From NCBI RefSeq assembly GCF_041435355.1, contig NZ_CP108443.1:372001-436000 (forward strand): a stretch of 64,000 nt of DNA, in the 5' to 3' direction. A program made the position numbers and the translations under genes. Numbering within the stretch: position 1 is the first letter of the stretch; each line of letters starts with the position of its first letter. Below, piece after piece: positions 17,047-26,012 of the stretch. Source of the stretch: Streptomyces sp. NBC_01276. Lineage in GTDB: Bacteria; Actinomycetota; Actinomycetes; Streptomycetales; Streptomycetaceae. The notes under the pieces are model-generated. The model did not search any database. It had not been told where the DNA came from and was given only the letters and a program-made list of their open reading frames with translations.

Positions 17047-18561
17047 TCAGGTCCGGCGGCGGAAGGCCGTCGCGCGGAAGGCCGTCGCGCGGAAGGCCGC
17101 CGTGATCGCGGCGAGGACCGCCGCGATCACATGGGTGGGGAGGGGCCGGTGGAGCCACCAGGCCGCCGACGACGCCAGCAGCCAGCCCGCGCATGCTCCG
17201 GACACAGCGAAGAGCAGCAGGTCGAAGCCCCGCCCGAACGACCGCAGCAGCAGGGCTTCCTGGCGCGGCTGGGCGAGCCACGGCAGGATCAGTGCCAGCG
17301 ACGCGAGGAAGGCGATCAGGCCCGGCTGCACCGGCTTCGGCACGGGGACCCTGTAGCCCAGGCTCTGGATCGCGGCGAGGGCCAGCAGCAGGGAACCCAG
17401 GACGGACGTCTGGCTGAGCGTCAACCGGTCGCGCCGCGCCCGCACCAGCCGGTCCGCCGCCGCCGACCCGCGCCGTGCCACGTCCTCGGCGCGTCGGTCG
17501 GCCAGCGCCAGCGACTCGGCGACCGTTCGGATCTGGGCTCGCGCCCACCGCACCAGCCTCAGCTCCGGTGCCACGAGCCCGGAGTTCTCCTCACCCAGCA
17601 GGTGCAGCGTCTCCTCGGCCCCTGAGAGGTCCAGCTCACGCCGGCGCAGGCGCCGAGTCGTGGCCGCCGCCTCCTCGCGTACCGCATCCAGCGCGCCGAG
17701 TGCGCCCTCCAGGTCCAGCAGCCGGGCCCCGGGGGCGCCCCCTGCCGCCACGGTGCCGGTCGCCCCCACCTCCTCGGCCGCCCGGCCCACCCGCTCCGCG
17801 AGTTCCCACGACGCGGGTCCCTCGGCCCGCAGTTCCGCGCACTGGTGTCGGATCCGGGCCGCCACCAGCAGGTGAACGGTCGCCGGGGGCGCGCCGGCCT
17901 GGGTGCCCTGCCAGGACCACCTGCTCAGTTCGTCCGCGTCCTCCTCGGCGGACACCGTCAGCAGCCGGCGGTGTCCGGGACTCCAGCCGGAGGGGACCGG
18001 CAGCTCCCACACCCTGACGCCGCCCACGGCGACGGCCGGTCCCTCCGGCCCGGGGCCCGGGACCGCGGGGGCCAGTCGGCCGACGAGTGCCTGCGGGGCG
18101 AGTGCGGCCATCGTGGCCGGCAGTTCCGCGAGCAATTGCTCGGCACTGCCCAACAGCCCCGGCAACGCCGGCCCGGGGCGCCCTGCGGCGCCCCACCACC
18201 GGTCCGCGAGCCCCGCCCAGTCGTGGCGGTCGTCGTTGGGCGCGAGCAGCACCGAGGCGACGACCATGTCGTGGACGGCGGTCACCACGAGCATCTCGTA
18301 CGCGCCGCCCGCCGACCGCTGCACCGCCGCCAACACGCGCGGACGTGGCTCCACCTGGCCGGATCCGCCACGATCCGGTGGGGGAAGCCGGTTGGGCCAG
18401 GCACCCACCGCGTCCACCATCCCCAGCGACCGGGCCGCCTCCCACCACCTCCTCAGCATGACGCCGGCCGGGGTGCCCGCGGCCAAGGCCGCGTCGGTCA
18501 GGAACAGCCGGGCCACGAGCGCCGGCCGCCGCGGCACCGGAAACGGGCCGGGACCGCTCAC
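17047..18561 (-). CDS. CATRA-type membrane protein of the CHAT locus
   Basis: The 504-residue product has a long soluble N-terminal region (to about 330) and a coiled-coil-rich stretch (AVREEAAATTRRLRRREL). The C-terminus has hydrophobic segments SVLGSLLLALAAIQSLGY, GLIAFLASLALILPWLA, LLLFAVSGACAGWLLASSAA and THVIAAVLAAITAAF. Its position in a GTGA overlap with a small acidic partner and opposite a CHAT-protease gene matches conflict systems described as CATRA (CHAT-associated); the name is from memory. A plausible role is a membrane effector or sensor released by CHAT cleavage. A 15-bp tandem repeat makes the last residues read FRATAFRATAFR. Confidence 0.6.
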   Translation of the reverse strand: MSGPGPFPVPRRPALVARLFLTDAALAAGTPAGVMLRRWWEAARSLGMVDAVGAWPNRLPPPDRGGSGQVEPRPRVLAAVQRSAGGAYEMLVVTAVHDMVVASVLLAPNDDRHDWAGLADRWWGAAGRPGPALPGLLGSAEQLLAELPATMAALAPQALVGRLAPAVPGPGPEGPAVAVGGVRVWELPVPSGWSPGHRRLLTVSAEEDADELSRWSWQGTQAGAPPATVHLLVAARIRHQCAELRAEGPASWELAERVGRAAEEVGATGTVAAGGAPGARLLDLEGALGALDAVREEAAATTRRLRRRELDLSGAEETLHLLGEENSGLVAPELRLVRWARAQIRTVAESLALADRRAEDVARRGSAAADRLVRARRDRLTLSQTSVLGSLLLALAAIQSLGYRVPVPKPVQPGLIAFLASLALILPWLAQPRQEALLLRSFGRGFDLLLFAVSGACAGWLLASSAAWWLHRPLPTHVIAAVLAAITAAFRATAFRATAFRRRT

Positions 18562-18878
18562 GGCGTACCGGGCGGGTTCGGCGGCGGGGGAGGGCTGGCC
18601 AACGCTTCCTCCAGCCGGGCCAGCACGATCAGCACCTCCTCCTTGCCCACGGATTCCGATTCGGCAGGCATCTCACCCTTCGTGAGGACCGGTTCGGCCA
18701 GGGCGGCCCGGCGGTGCGCCTTGGCGAAGGCCCCGGCATCCCCGGCCCACCAGGCGTCCTCCAGATCCCGCAGCGCACCCGGCAGGCGAGCGGGGACGCC
18801 GTCGTCCAGATTCCACTTGGTCCTGATCGTGACCAACAGCTGTGCGGCCTTGTCCCGTTGCTCGGTGGATATGGTCAC
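18558..18878 (-). CDS. Small partner protein of the CATRA/CHAT locus (CATASP-like)
   Basis: The 106-residue helical acidic protein reads MTISTEQRDKAAQLLVTIRT, then LPGALRDLEDAWWAGDAGAF and KEEVLIVLARLEEALASP, ending in a proline-rich tail. It is the first gene of the minus-strand pair and overlaps the membrane protein by GTGA, so the two should be made together. Size and context fit the small protein that accompanies CATRA membrane proteins. It may be an adaptor or inhibitor; no motif shows which. Confidence 0.6.
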   Translation of the reverse strand: MTISTEQRDKAAQLLVTIRTKWNLDDGVPARLPGALRDLEDAWWAGDAGAFAKAHRRAALAEPVLTKGEMPAESESVGKEEVLIVLARLEEALASPPPPPNPPGTP

Positions 18879-18921
18879 TCATCCTCCAACGTGCGTGTGC
18901 TGGACGTAGATTCGGCATGTT

Positions 18922-18953
18922 CGCGGGGGTTCACGGATACGTTCACCCCCGCG
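18922..18953. promoter_or_regulatory. Long inverted repeat in the divergent CHAT/CATRA promoter region
   Basis: CGCGGGGGT at 18922-18930 is repeated as ACCCCCGCG at 18945-18953, separated by 14 bp, in the 174-bp region between the two divergent units. It could be an operator shared by both promoters or a hairpin in the CHAT leader. Confidence 0.35.
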
Positions 18954-19052
18954 GCGCGGGAATGCCTACCCGGGTACCGTCCGGGCAACCCCGCGCAGCT
19001 CCGGCGCGCACATCCGGCGTGCTCGACCAGCGACACACCGGCGGGGGCCTTC

Positions 19053-22000
19053 ATGTCACAGGTGGACGCTTTACTGGACCGTGCCCGGGCGCTCTTCACG
19101 CTGTACGTGCGCGACGGGAACCCCAGGACGTTCCGTCAGGCGCGGCTCGCGGCCTTCACCGCCGAGGGGGCCACCCGGTTCGGCGGCGTCCCCTCACAGC
19201 TCGCCGAGGCCCAGTGGTTGTACGGGCACGTCTGCATGATCGGCGGCCAACGCGGCCACGCGGGCGCGGACGCCCTGGCCGAGGCCGAGCAGCGGCTCCG
19301 CGAGGTCGTCGAGGGCACCGCCACCCCGGCGCCCCTGCGATCGACCGGGGTGGACGCGCTCGCGGGCGTGCTGCTGGCCCGCCACCAGGCAACCGGGAAC
19401 GTCTCGTACCTGCGCGACATGCGGACGATGATCACCCGTGCGCTGGACACCCTGCCGGAGGGGGCGGATGACGACCGCGTCATGTTCCAGTCCCACCTCG
19501 GCGTCGCCGAGACCGCCCTGGCCCGGAGCACGGACGACGCCGCGCTCGCCGTCGGCGCCGCACGGCGGCTGCACGAGGCCCTGGCCCTGGTGCCCGAGGG
19601 ATCCCCGGAGTTCACGGCGATGGCCGCCCAGGCCGCGAACGCGGCAAGCGTCGCCGCGCAGCTGCGAGGGCCGGCTACCGGTGAGCGGGACGCCATCGAC
19701 GCGCTCGTCGAGGACGCCCGCAGGGCGGTGGCGGCCGCGGAGCGGCTCGACCCCGACGACACCCTTGACGTCCTCGCTCCGGGAGCCCCGTACCTGCACC
19801 TCTGCAATGCGCTCTGCCTGCGCTTCGACGCCCACCGGGACCGCGAGGACCTGGCCGAGGCAGAACGGCAGGTCGGTCGTGCCCTGACCCTGGTGCCGGA
19901 GGGAAACACCGCCCGGCCGGTGTACCTGATGGCCCGGGGCAGTGTGGCCGTACGCCGCCACCTCAGCGTCGACGGGCAGGTCGAGGGCTCGCGGGAGGAG
20001 GCGGGAGCGCACCTCGACCGGGCCGTCGCCGACCTCCTGGAATCGGTACGGCTGCTGCCCGCTTCCGCCCCCGACCGTCCGCAGTACCTCGGGAACCTCG
20101 CCCGTGTGTTCCAACTGCGCTACCAGCACGACCTGTTGCGCACGGAGGACCTGCGCGAGGCGATCCGCTGGGCGGAAGAGGCGGTGGAGGCGGTGGCCGA
20201 GTCCGGGGGGACGGCCGCCGCCGCGGTCCCCCTGCTGAATCTGTGCGTCGTCCGCGTGCTGGCCTACCAGCAGTCCTTCCACGTGTTCAGCAGGGCTGTG
20301 AGCCCGTCGCAGACCGCGCTCGCCGACGCCGTGGGAAGTATGGCCCGCGCCCTGCGCGAGCTGCCCGGCGGTCATCCGTCCGTCGCCAACGTCCACATGA
20401 TCTGCGGTCAGCTGTTCGAAGAGGTGTTCCGGCGCTCGTCGCGCGAGGCCGATCTCGACACGGCGCTGGACGCGTATGCCGTCGCCGCCCGGCACGCCGG
20501 AGGCTCGCTGCTGATCCGGGGCACGGCGGCGGAGTCGGGTGGCCTCCTGGCCCACCGCCACGGTCGCAGTGGGACGGCCACCGCCCTGCTCGCCCTGGCG
20601 GTGGAGCTGTTGGAGGCCATGACCGAGCCGACGCTGCTCGGCTGGCACAGCCGGGCCGACCACGTCGAGCAGTTCGGCGGCCTGGCCGGCCAGGCCTGTG
20701 CCGCGTACCTCCAGGCCGGGCGGCCCGAGGACGCCCTTGCCGTCCTCGACCGGGGCCGGAGCCTGTTGCTCGCCCCGGTGTGGGGTCTCGCCTCACGCGC
20801 GACGGCGCTTCCCGAGAAGGACCTGCGGCTGTATCGCGAGGCCGTGTGGTCCTCCTTCCGCGCCGATCAGGCGGCCGAGGCCGAGCAGGTGACTCTCGCA
20901 CCCCGGCCGCTGGATCCGCCACCGTCCCCCGGACCATCTCGCGCACAGCCCACCGGACCGGCTGCCACGGAGTCCGGCGGGGCGTACACGGACGCCCGGG
21001 AGCACCGGCGGGCGGCGGGCCGGATCCTGGCCGCGTACGGGTCCCGGCTCGCACCCGCGGACGTGGACGTCAAGGCCTTGTCGTCCCGGCTCGGCGAGAG
21101 CGCAGTCGTCGCCCTCAACGTCACCGCGCTGCGCGCCGACGCGCTGATCGTCACCTCGGGGGGTGTCGAGGCCCTGTCCCTGCCCCGGCTGACACCCGAG
21201 GCCGTCGAGACGTACGCCGCGCGCCTGCAGGTGGCGACCGCTGCCCGCGACGAGGAGTCACTGGACGTACTGGACGAGATCACCCGCCGGCTGTGGGACG
21301 ACCTCGCCGCGCCCGTGCTGGAACGGCTGGCCCCGCTGAGGCCGGACCGTGTGCGGTGGGTGCCCTCCGGGCCGCTGTGCCTGCTGCCGCTGCACGCCGC
21401 CGGACATCACGGGGCCGCCCCGGGCGCGGGCACGACGCCCGACACGGTCCTGGACCGGGTCGTCTCCTCGTACTCGGCGACCCTGCGCGCGCTGGCCCGG
21501 GACCTGGCCCGGCCCACCGAACCGGTGGGGCCCGCCCTGCTCGTGGCGCCGGGCGGTTCAGGCCGGATGGGACCGGTGTCCGTCCCGGCACCTCTGTTCG
21601 ACGGGCCGCAGGCACTACGCCTGTCCGAGACGGAGGCCGTGGCCGACGCGGTGCTGGCGGCGCTGCCGGGACGGGCAGTGGTGCACTTCGCCTGCCACGG
21701 CACGAGCGACGCCTCGAATCCGGTGACGAGCGCGTTGCACCTCGCCGGGGGCGACTGGCTGCCGTTCGTCTCCGTGGCACGCACCGACCTCGGCGCGGCG
21801 CGGCTGGCGTTCCTCGCCGCCTGCGAGACCGCACTGTCCGGGGACCGGTTCGCCGACGAGGCCCTCAACATGGCCTCCGCCTTCCAACTCGCCGGGTTCC
21901 CGCACGTCATCGGGACCCTGTGGAAGGTGTACGGGGACGCCACGGACTCCGTCGCCCGGACCGTGTACGCGGAGATCGCCGACGGTGCCTCCCCCGCGCT

Positions 22001-22103
22001 CGCCCTCCACCGCGCGGTCCTCGAACTGCGCGCCGCACAAGCGGCCTCGGGCGCGGACCTGGGCCCACTCGCCTGGGCTCCCTTCCTCCACCTCGGCGTC
22101 TGA
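19053..22103 (+). CDS. CHAT-domain (caspase-like) protease with TPR-like N-terminus
   Basis: The 1016-residue protein has helical TPR-like repeats over about residues 20-650 (for example LAEAQWLYGHVCMIGGQRGH and LYREAVWSSFRADQAAEAEQ). A C-terminal CHAT caspase-fold protease follows. The catalytic His lies in VVHFACHGTSD (about 881) and the catalytic Cys in AFLAACETALSG (about 923). The closing strand is AGFPHVIGTLWKVYGDATD. CHAT proteases are activated through their repeat regions and cleave a dedicated partner, as in Craspase or metacaspase-like defence systems. Here the likely partners are the divergent minus-strand genes. The ATG at 19053, with GGGGG upstream, is preferred over earlier in-frame starts. 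The protein is cytosolic. Confidence 0.9.
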   Translation: MSQVDALLDRARALFTLYVRDGNPRTFRQARLAAFTAEGATRFGGVPSQLAEAQWLYGHVCMIGGQRGHAGADALAEAEQRLREVVEGTATPAPLRSTGVDALAGVLLARHQATGNVSYLRDMRTMITRALDTLPEGADDDRVMFQSHLGVAETALARSTDDAALAVGAARRLHEALALVPEGSPEFTAMAAQAANAASVAAQLRGPATGERDAIDALVEDARRAVAAAERLDPDDTLDVLAPGAPYLHLCNALCLRFDAHRDREDLAEAERQVGRALTLVPEGNTARPVYLMARGSVAVRRHLSVDGQVEGSREEAGAHLDRAVADLLESVRLLPASAPDRPQYLGNLARVFQLRYQHDLLRTEDLREAIRWAEEAVEAVAESGGTAAAAVPLLNLCVVRVLAYQQSFHVFSRAVSPSQTALADAVGSMARALRELPGGHPSVANVHMICGQLFEEVFRRSSREADLDTALDAYAVAARHAGGSLLIRGTAAESGGLLAHRHGRSGTATALLALAVELLEAMTEPTLLGWHSRADHVEQFGGLAGQACAAYLQAGRPEDALAVLDRGRSLLLAPVWGLASRATALPEKDLRLYREAVWSSFRADQAAEAEQVTLAPRPLDPPPSPGPSRAQPTGPAATESGGAYTDAREHRRAAGRILAAYGSRLAPADVDVKALSSRLGESAVVALNVTALRADALIVTSGGVEALSLPRLTPEAVETYAARLQVATAARDEESLDVLDEITRRLWDDLAAPVLERLAPLRPDRVRWVPSGPLCLLPLHAAGHHGAAPGAGTTPDTVLDRVVSSYSATLRALARDLARPTEPVGPALLVAPGGSGRMGPVSVPAPLFDGPQALRLSETEAVADAVLAALPGRAVVHFACHGTSDASNPVTSALHLAGGDWLPFVSVARTDLGAARLAFLAACETALSGDRFADEALNMASAFQLAGFPHVIGTLWKVYGDATDSVARTVYAEIADGASPALALHRAVLELRAAQAASGADLGPLAWAPFLHLGV

Positions 22104-22388
22104 CAGGCTGAAGGGACCCACTCACATGAAGCCGACACCGTCCTGCCCGCGCGGTTCCGCCGCCGGACGGCGACCGGGGGCGCGATCACCCGGGTCCTGG
22201 TCCTCACGGCGTGCGCGACCGTGGCCCGGGTCGCCGTCCCGGAGGCCTTCGCATCAGCCTGACCCGCGTCAGGACCGGCAGGGCCGGGGCACCGTGATCC
22301 GGCAGAGCGGGAGGCTCCGGTTGGCCCGCCTGGCCGGCGTCGTACCTCGCGCAGGACGGGCGCCGGCAGGAGGGATGGACCCTGGTGG

Positions 22389-22748
22389 TCACTCGCCGGC
22401 AGGACGGGGCCGCGCGGTCCGAACCTGGCCTGCCTGCGCCGGCCGCAGGGTGTCGGCGAGCTGGACGACGTACCGGTCGGTCGTCGTGTTCGTGAAGGTG
22501 CGCGCCACCAGCGGCCGCGGCAGTGCGGCCGTGTCCAGGCGCAGCTCGATCCGCCGGTCGGCGGAGTCGCTCAGCTGGAAGAAGCGCCGGCCGTCCTCCC
22601 CGGCGATGGCGGTGCCCCTCAGCTGCTCCGCGTACAGATCCCGCAGCATCCTCGGCAAGACGGCCTCGGCCTCGCCGAGCAGCTGTCCCCCGCCGGTACG
22701 CAGCTCCACTGATCTCCCAGTCCGGCGTGCCGATATGGGTATGATCAT
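22389..22748 (-). CDS. Unknown small protein
   Basis: The 119-residue frame reads MIIPISARRTGRSVELRTGG, then LPRMLRDLYAEQLRGTAIAG and RRFFQLSDSADRRIELRLDT, with good coding character and alternating strands. I do not recognise the family. Its start lies only 3 bp from the start of the plus-strand gene at 22752, leaving no room for two promoters. The true start may therefore be internal, or the gene may be a remnant. Confidence 0.4.
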   Translation of the reverse strand: MIIPISARRTGRSVELRTGGGQLLGEAEAVLPRMLRDLYAEQLRGTAIAGEDGRRFFQLSDSADRRIELRLDTAALPRPLVARTFTNTTTDRYVVQLADTLRPAQAGQVRTARPRPAGE

Positions 22749-22751
22749 GAC

Positions 22752-23306
22752 ATGTTGATCGCTCGTTCGGCGCAGGAAGCGCACCTCTACATGGACCTGC
22801 ACGTCTGTGTCTGCGGCGCTACGCAATTCGATCGGCAGCACCGGTTGGAGGACCGGGAGGGGATCCTGGTCAGCGTGTACGAGGGCACCTGCCCGCAGTG
22901 CGGCCGCACGCGCTCGTACGAGTTCACGATGCCCGACGGATGGCCCCCCGCGCCCCCGGCCTTCGGCGGTCCGGAGCCCTCGCAGATCATCGACCCGGGT
23001 GAGTTCATGTGGGTCAGCGACCGGTTGTCGACCGAGTCCGGGCTGCGGCTGCTGAACACCCCGCGGGCCGAACACCGCGAGATCCGCCCCACCGCCGCGT
23101 ACGGGACGGCGGCGCTGGAAGAAGTCGCCAAGTTCCTGCCGGAGGGCGCCGACCGGATCCCGGAGGAACGGTTCACCTCCGAGCGGGGGCGGGAGATCTA
23201 CGCCAAGGACCCGACGCGGTTCACGCGCAAGGACATCACCGCCGCCCTGGAACTGGACCAGAGGATTCTCGACGGCATCGACCGGTACAGCCCGCCGCTG
23301 GGCTGA
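22752..23306 (+). CDS. Zinc-ribbon-containing unknown protein
   Basis: The 184-residue product starts MLIARSAQEAHLYMDL and has a four-cysteine ribbon (CVCGATQFD, then GTCPQCGRTRSYEF, about residues 17-55) likely to bind zinc. The C-terminal half is helical and acidic (TAALEEVAKFLPEGADRIPE, RKDITAALELDQRILDGIDR). Similar proteins, as I recall, are scattered in Streptomyces accessory DNA without a known function. The frame is intact and ends 12 residues after a conserved-looking helix. Confidence 0.65.
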   Translation: MLIARSAQEAHLYMDLHVCVCGATQFDRQHRLEDREGILVSVYEGTCPQCGRTRSYEFTMPDGWPPAPPAFGGPEPSQIIDPGEFMWVSDRLSTESGLRLLNTPRAEHREIRPTAAYGTAALEEVAKFLPEGADRIPEERFTSERGREIYAKDPTRFTRKDITAALELDQRILDGIDRYSPPLG

Positions 23307-23379
23307 CCGGCCTCCCGGGGCGGTTCAGTCGCGCCGGGGACAGTGCGGGCCGCACCGGCGGTCGGCTCCAGGAGCAGCA

Positions 23380-23940
23380 GTTCGCTCGTCTCGTCACCTA
23401 CGACTGCCTTGCCACGACGGGGGACGGCGGCACCGGCTCCGCTACTGACGAGGGTCGGAGTCAGGCGCGGTTCGGGGCCGAAAGTGTCCAAGCCGACGGC
23501 TCCACGAACAGGCACCTGATCTCCACGCCTGCACCCTTGCGGACCTGGCGCTGGCTCCCGGGCATCGGCGCGGACGCGGGGCCTTGTACTCCGGGATCAA
23601 CCGCTGTCGGATCGACGTCGCCCGGCTGCGGCGTGTACTGACCAGTGTCCCGCTTCCCCGAGCAGGTGACGGTCGGCTGGTGCTGGCGGTGGACGTCTGC
23701 CCGTGGTTGCGTCCGCATGCCGACACCTCCTCGGACCGCTCCTTCTGCCACACCTTCGGCCGGGGTCTGGGCAAGCACCAGATGGTGCCCGGCTGGCCGT
23801 ACTCGATCGTCGCCGCGCTGGAGAGGGGCCGGACCTCGTGGACCGCGCTGCTGGACGCCATCGTGCCCGCGGCGCTGCTTCCGGGCGACGCCCTGGCTGC
23901 GCACGGGTACAGCAGCGCCCGCCGCGCGGAGGACTCCGGC
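23380..23940 (+). pseudogene. IS701-like (NF041680-type) transposase fragment
   Basis: The frame at about 23545-23935 reads DLALAPGHRRGRGALYSGIN, RIDVARLRRVLTSVPLPRAG, LVLAVDVCPWLRPHADTSSD and GKHQMVPGWPYSIVAALERG. This is the first third of a DDE transposase of the IS701-like group. An upstream frame-shifted piece (FARLVTYDCLATTGDG) belongs to its beginning. The rest of the enzyme is missing, so it is a dead remnant. Confidence 0.7.
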
Positions 23941-23970
23941 CTCATGGCAATCCGGCGGCGGAGTACAGCA

Positions 23971-23986
23971 ACAGGGGATCCCCTGT
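23971..23986. promoter_or_regulatory. Perfect 16-bp palindrome upstream of the DUF6247 gene
   Basis: ACAGGGGATCCCCTGT is a perfect palindrome 51 bp before the start at 24038. The position is right for an antitoxin-type autoregulatory operator; a promoter would fit in the following 45 bp. Binding is inferred from symmetry only. Confidence 0.4.
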
Positions 23987-24037
23987 GGACCTTTACCGGT
24001 CCCGGTACCGTGGTCAGAAGACACACTGGAGGAGCCC

Positions 24038-24343
24038 ATGAGCGCCCAGCCCGAATACGCGCCCGCACCGCCCCCGGCCCCCGAGCCCACCGCGGCTGTG
24101 GAGCTCCTTGCCCGGGTCCGGAAGGACCCCCGGGCCGCACAATGGGTGCCGGCGTTCGAGCAGGACTGGGCCCAGGCCCTGGAGAAGTCCCGGCACAGCT
24201 ACAGCCTCACCCCGCTTCACGAGGTCGTCCGCGCCTGGAAGGCCCGTCTGGCATCCGCCTCGGCCGTCGATGCATTCATCGCCTCCGGGCTGGACGACTC
24301 CGACGGCATCGGCCTGGAAGACGTCCTGGGCGCGCGTTCGTGA
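24038..24343 (+). CDS. DUF6247-type protein, probable antitoxin
   Basis: The 101-residue product has a proline-rich start, a conserved helical core (AAVELLARVRKDPRAAQWVP, FEQDWAQALEKSRHSYSLTP, LHEVVRAWKARLASA) and an acidic tail. This matches DUF6247 proteins, which in actinomycetes usually precede a small RelE/ParE-like gene. GGAGGAG lies 6 bases before the ATG. Its stop overlaps the next start as GTGA, so it is the upstream half of a two-gene module. The palindrome at 23971 may be its operator. Confidence 0.7.
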   Translation: MSAQPEYAPAPPPAPEPTAAVELLARVRKDPRAAQWVPAFEQDWAQALEKSRHSYSLTPLHEVVRAWKARLASASAVDAFIASGLDDSDGIGLEDVLGARS

Positions 24344-24490
24344 GCGCATGGCCGGCCCGACTCTCCCCGCAGGCCGCGAAGGTGCTCACGGCGCTCCCCG
24401 ATCATGCGGTGGAGATGGTCCGTGATGTCGTCGACCTTGCCTCCCGCGACCCTTGGTCCTTTCCGCCTTTCGCGCGGCCACGCCACCGGC
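24340..24490 (+). pseudogene. Truncated toxin-like partner of the DUF6247 protein
   Basis: The GTG at 24340 overlaps the DUF6247 stop. About 45 codons (SAWPARLSPQAAKVLTALPD then MVRDVVDLASRDPWSFPPF) match the beginning of the small cytotoxic-type partner commonly encoded there. After about 24475 the frame runs into unrelated sequence before the IS630 end, so the C-terminal strand-rich half is lost. The antitoxin-like gene is therefore an orphan. Confidence 0.55.
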
Positions 24491-24736
24491 CCGCCTTGCC
24501 GGCCCTGAGGGTGCCCTGGATGTGCCCCGTCGAACAGAAGGCCGATGCGGGAGGGCGGACGACCCTTCAACGGCGCCAAGCCGTGTGTCGGTGTCTGACC
24601 GGCACTGCCAAGCAGGGCGACCTCCGGGCGGCCGACGAGCGCCACTCCAGCCGATCCCGAAGCGTGCGCGGAGCGCCCCGCCCGGTGATTTTCACCGTCC
24701 CTAAGTGGTCGGCTCCGGAAGTCCTTCGGGGGTTGA

Positions 24737-25905
24737 TCACGCCGCGGGCGCGATGGAGGATTCTCCTGGGTGATCGGCGGTTTGCCGGTCGAGCCTGGCC
24801 AGCAGATCGTCCAGGTCGTAAGTGGTGAACTTCCACCGGAACGGCTGTGCCGTGGCGTTATAGCGGTCTTCGAAGGCCCGGAGCCGGTCTCGGACTTGGT
24901 CGAGGTCCGTGAAGTCGTTGGGTGCCACGACTTTGCGTTGGACGGCGGAGAAGAAGATCTCGACCTGATTGGTCCAGGAGGCGTGGACGGGAGTGTGCAC
25001 CATGACGGCGTTGGGAAACGCCTTGGCCAGGCGGTCGATGGCGGCCTTCCCCCGGTGGGAGGAGCCGTTGTCGACGATCCAGAAGACGCGTTTCGCGCTG
25101 GCATAGGGCTCGGTGGTCATGACCTGGGTGACCAGGTTCATGAAGGGCACGATGCCGGTGGTGGGCTCGCAGCGTCCGAAGACGCGGGCTCGGTGGACGT
25201 CGTAGGCGGCGAGGTAGGCCAGTGCGCCACCACGCCGATACTCGTGGTTGACCCGCATTGCACGGGCCTGGCCCGGGGCCAGGGTGGGATGGCAGCGGCA
25301 GCGGGCTTGCACGGACGTCTTCTCATCGCTGGAGATCACGTAGTCGTCCTCGTCCAGCGGGACGCCGTCGAAGGTGCGGGCGTACAGGTCCAGGATGCGG
25401 GCGGCCTTGGGCTGGAAGGCCGGGTCTCGGATGAAGATCCAGGACCGGTATTGCCAGGGCTTGAGCGCGTCGTCCTTGAGCCGGCGCCGCACGGTGGAGG
25501 CGGAGATCGAGCCGCGTTGGCGCGGACCACGACCTCGCGCGCCAGTTCCGGACACGACCAGCGAGACAGCGGGCTGCCGGTCTCGGCGGGCAGTTGGCAG
25601 GCCGGCGCCTTGACCTCGGCGACCTGCACCGGGGTGAAGCGGCGCGGGCGCCCTGAACGCTTGCGGTCGGCCAGCGCGGGCAGGCCGCCTTCGGCGAACC
25701 GGGCACGCCAGGTGCGTACCGTGTCGACGTGCATGCCCGTCGTGACGGCGATCCTCGCGTTCGAGCGGCCCGGGGCCGCGAGCAGCACGATCGTGGCCCG
25801 CTGCCGGTCCTGATGCGGGGTCTTGTGGCCGTAGGCCATCTTCTTCTTGAGTCGGTGGCGCTGGGAGGCGATCAGGGCTATCGGGCAGGCAGCGGTAACG
25901 GGCAT
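24737..25905 (-). pseudogene. IS630-family transposase, frameshifted
   Basis: The N-terminal helix-turn-helix half runs from the ATG at 25905 to about 25515 (IALIASQRHRLKKKMAYGHK, ARIAVTTGMHVDTVRTWRAR, GLPALADRKRSGRPRRFTP). It shifts frame into the C-terminal half ending at 24737. The catalytic acids are present: VISSDEKTSVQ, FWIVDNGSSHRGK and NQVEIFFSAVQRK. Some IS630 members use programmed frameshifting, so the split might be functional, but a one-base indel is the simpler reading. Confidence 0.8.
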
Positions 25906-26012
25906 GCTATTGCGAATATCAGGTAGCGATGGCCAGTTGTGCGGCCAGGCACGGGGCTGAAAGTAGAGCACTGCTCGGCGTGTGCGGTGCGGCGCGGCCA
26001 TGGGGCTCTACA

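Noticed and set aside
23584..24828. A 414-codon plus-strand open frame joining transposase, DUF6247 and IS630 regions
   Set aside because: It runs out of frame through the DUF6247 gene. The start, domains and ribosome-binding site support the separate shorter genes instead.
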